A program made the position numbers and the translations under genes. Positions 63,158 to 64,000 of a stretch of 64,000 nt of DNA are shown piece after piece (position 1 is the first letter of the stretch; each line of letters starts with the position of its first letter). Origin of the DNA: Anaerobacillus alkaliphilus (GTDB taxonomy: Bacteria > Bacillota > Bacilli > Bacillales > Anaerobacillaceae); assembly GCF_004116265.1 (NCBI RefSeq), contig NZ_QOUX01000037.1, positions 1-64,000 on the forward strand. The letters are read 5' to 3'. The notes beneath the pieces are model-generated. The model saw only the letters and a program-made list of their open reading frames with translations, did no database searches and was not told the origin of the DNA.

Positions 63158-63964
63158 CTATGAATTTTGGGTTTTTGAAATGAATTCTGCAATAGTCCTA
63201 TTAAACAGCACGGGTTCGTTTAAATTCATCAAATGAGCCGATTTTTCAAAACTAATCTTTTCACTACCCTTTATTTTTTCGCACAATTCACCGGCTGCAA
63301 GTCTATAATCTTCAAAATCTAGCTCACCACTTACAATGAGTGTTCGCACCTTAATATCATCTAGCTTCTTTTCTATATTTTCTAAGAATATTGGTTTGCT
63401 CTTAATTTTAGGTTTACTTAGATTAGACTCAATCATTTCACGATAAAGAATTCTATTTTCCGCGCTAGTTATTCCAGCCGGGCCTTGCCCTTGTAACCAC
63501 AATTGTTCTGATAAATTAACACAAGTATACATATCACCTGATTGATAAGCACTCCAAAAATCCCGCCGTGCATTTTGTAACGCTGGAGATTCATCACGAC
63601 TAAGTTTCATTGAACAAAGGACAAGGCTTTCTACGAATTCTGGATATACCAATGCAAATTCTAACGCAATGAGGGAGCCAAGAGATAGGCCAACAATATG
63701 AACTTTATCTATATTTAAGTACTCAAGCAAAGCTTTCAGATCATCAAAGTTTGAAAATGATTTTTCTGTTATTTCTGTATGACCAAACCCTCGTAAATCC
63801 AAACGAATGACTTTGTTTGTTTTTGAGAACTCATAAAATTGTTTATCCCATAGTTTTGAGTCTAGAAAAAGTCCGTGAATGAATAAAATCGCTTCTCCTT
63901 CTCCAGACAATTCATAATAAAGCTTACCGTCATTTACCTCAGCAAATTCTTTTGTAATGGTCAT
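63158..63964 (-). CDS. alpha/beta hydrolase
   Basis: 268 aa; the ATG at 63964 follows GAGAGAGGGG. Oxyanion-hole segment HGLFLDSKLWD, nucleophile elbow GLSLGS, acid in VSGELDFED and catalytic His in KSAHLMNL complete the triad. A canonical small fold with a short lid (about 125-175). The substrate cannot be predicted; 3-oxoadipate-enol-lactonase-like proteins of this type are common in bacilli and act in the cytoplasm. Confidence 0.9.
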   Translation of the reverse strand: MTITKEFAEVNDGKLYYELSGEGEAILFIHGLFLDSKLWDKQFYEFSKTNKVIRLDLRGFGHTEITEKSFSNFDDLKALLEYLNIDKVHIVGLSLGSLIALEFALVYPEFVESLVLCSMKLSRDESPALQNARRDFWSAYQSGDMYTCVNLSEQLWLQGQGPAGITSAENRILYREMIESNLSKPKIKSKPIFLENIEKKLDDIKVRTLIVSGELDFEDYRLAAGELCEKIKGSEKISFEKSAHLMNLNEPVLFNRTIAEFISKTQNS

Positions 63965-64000
63965 TTTATAAACCCCTCTCTCTATTATCAATGTAAACTA

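Overview
The window looks like the chromosome of a low-GC, endospore-forming Bacillaceae. It begins in the 3' end of a 23S rRNA gene, followed by 5S and a 16-tRNA cluster whose order (Asn-Ser-Glu-Val-fMet-Asp-Phe-Thr-Tyr-Trp-His-Gln-Gly-Cys-Leu-Leu) matches, from memory, the trnD cluster of Bacillus subtilis. Spore-former genes (prkA, yhbH, a YjcZ-like peptide) and the queG-amidase-trmL-prkA-yhbH neighbourhood agree with this. Start codons (many TTG/GTG) were chosen from strong GGAGG-type ribosome binding sites.

About 2.0-14.95 kb is an accessory island at the last tRNA of the cluster, tRNA-Leu(CAA). The right end keeps the 3' part of a tRNA-Leu(CAA) (anticodon loop through encoded CCA), followed by what is probably the original operon terminator. 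A 16-bp direct repeat of that tRNA's 3' end lies at the left end (2188-2203 and 14932-14947). The functional tRNA-Leu(CAA) now present is of a different type and lacks an encoded CCA. No integrase was seen. The cargo looks like defence: (a) a three-gene operon of a TM2/TerB-N/TerB-C protein, a BrxD-like ATPase and an Lhr/BrxHI-like helicase; (b) a zone of decayed genes; (c) a lone PD-(D/E)XK-type nuclease and a small zinc-ribbon protein; (d) a PHP-domain/SMC-like ATPase next to a DUF6602-like nuclease.

About 15-35.9 kb is ordinary chromosome: a GH43 beta-xylosidase, an MFS exporter, membrane proteins and lipoproteins, a PocR-type sensor kinase whose phosphoacceptor histidine is replaced by glutamine, with an AraC-type response regulator, a B3/4 protein, queG, ogt, a peptidase/amidase, trmL, a class A PBP, prkA, a beta-propeller protein, signal peptidase I and yhbH.

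About 35.9-42 kb is an iron-acquisition block: AraC regulator, PPOX flavoprotein, and a siderophore ABC transporter (binding protein, two permeases, ATPase) with two Fur boxes. The 3' end of yhbH is repeated after this block, suggesting that it was inserted. After it come a chemoreceptor, a staygreen-family protein, a stalk-domain protein, and a BceRS-BceAB-type peptide-antibiotic module extended by a second BcrA-type ABC exporter. Next are an AAA ATPase, a phnDCEE importer without C-P lyase, DegV and PlsY lipid genes, a cytochrome P450, a diguanylate cyclase, a DUF2254 membrane protein and an alpha/beta hydrolase.

Three copies of an exactly 194-bp non-coding element (25.5, 43.8 and 53.5 kb) have imperfect 28-bp terminal inverted repeats and perfect, locus-specific 6-bp target duplications. 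This is a miniature transposable element family that has landed at gene 3' ends and terminators.
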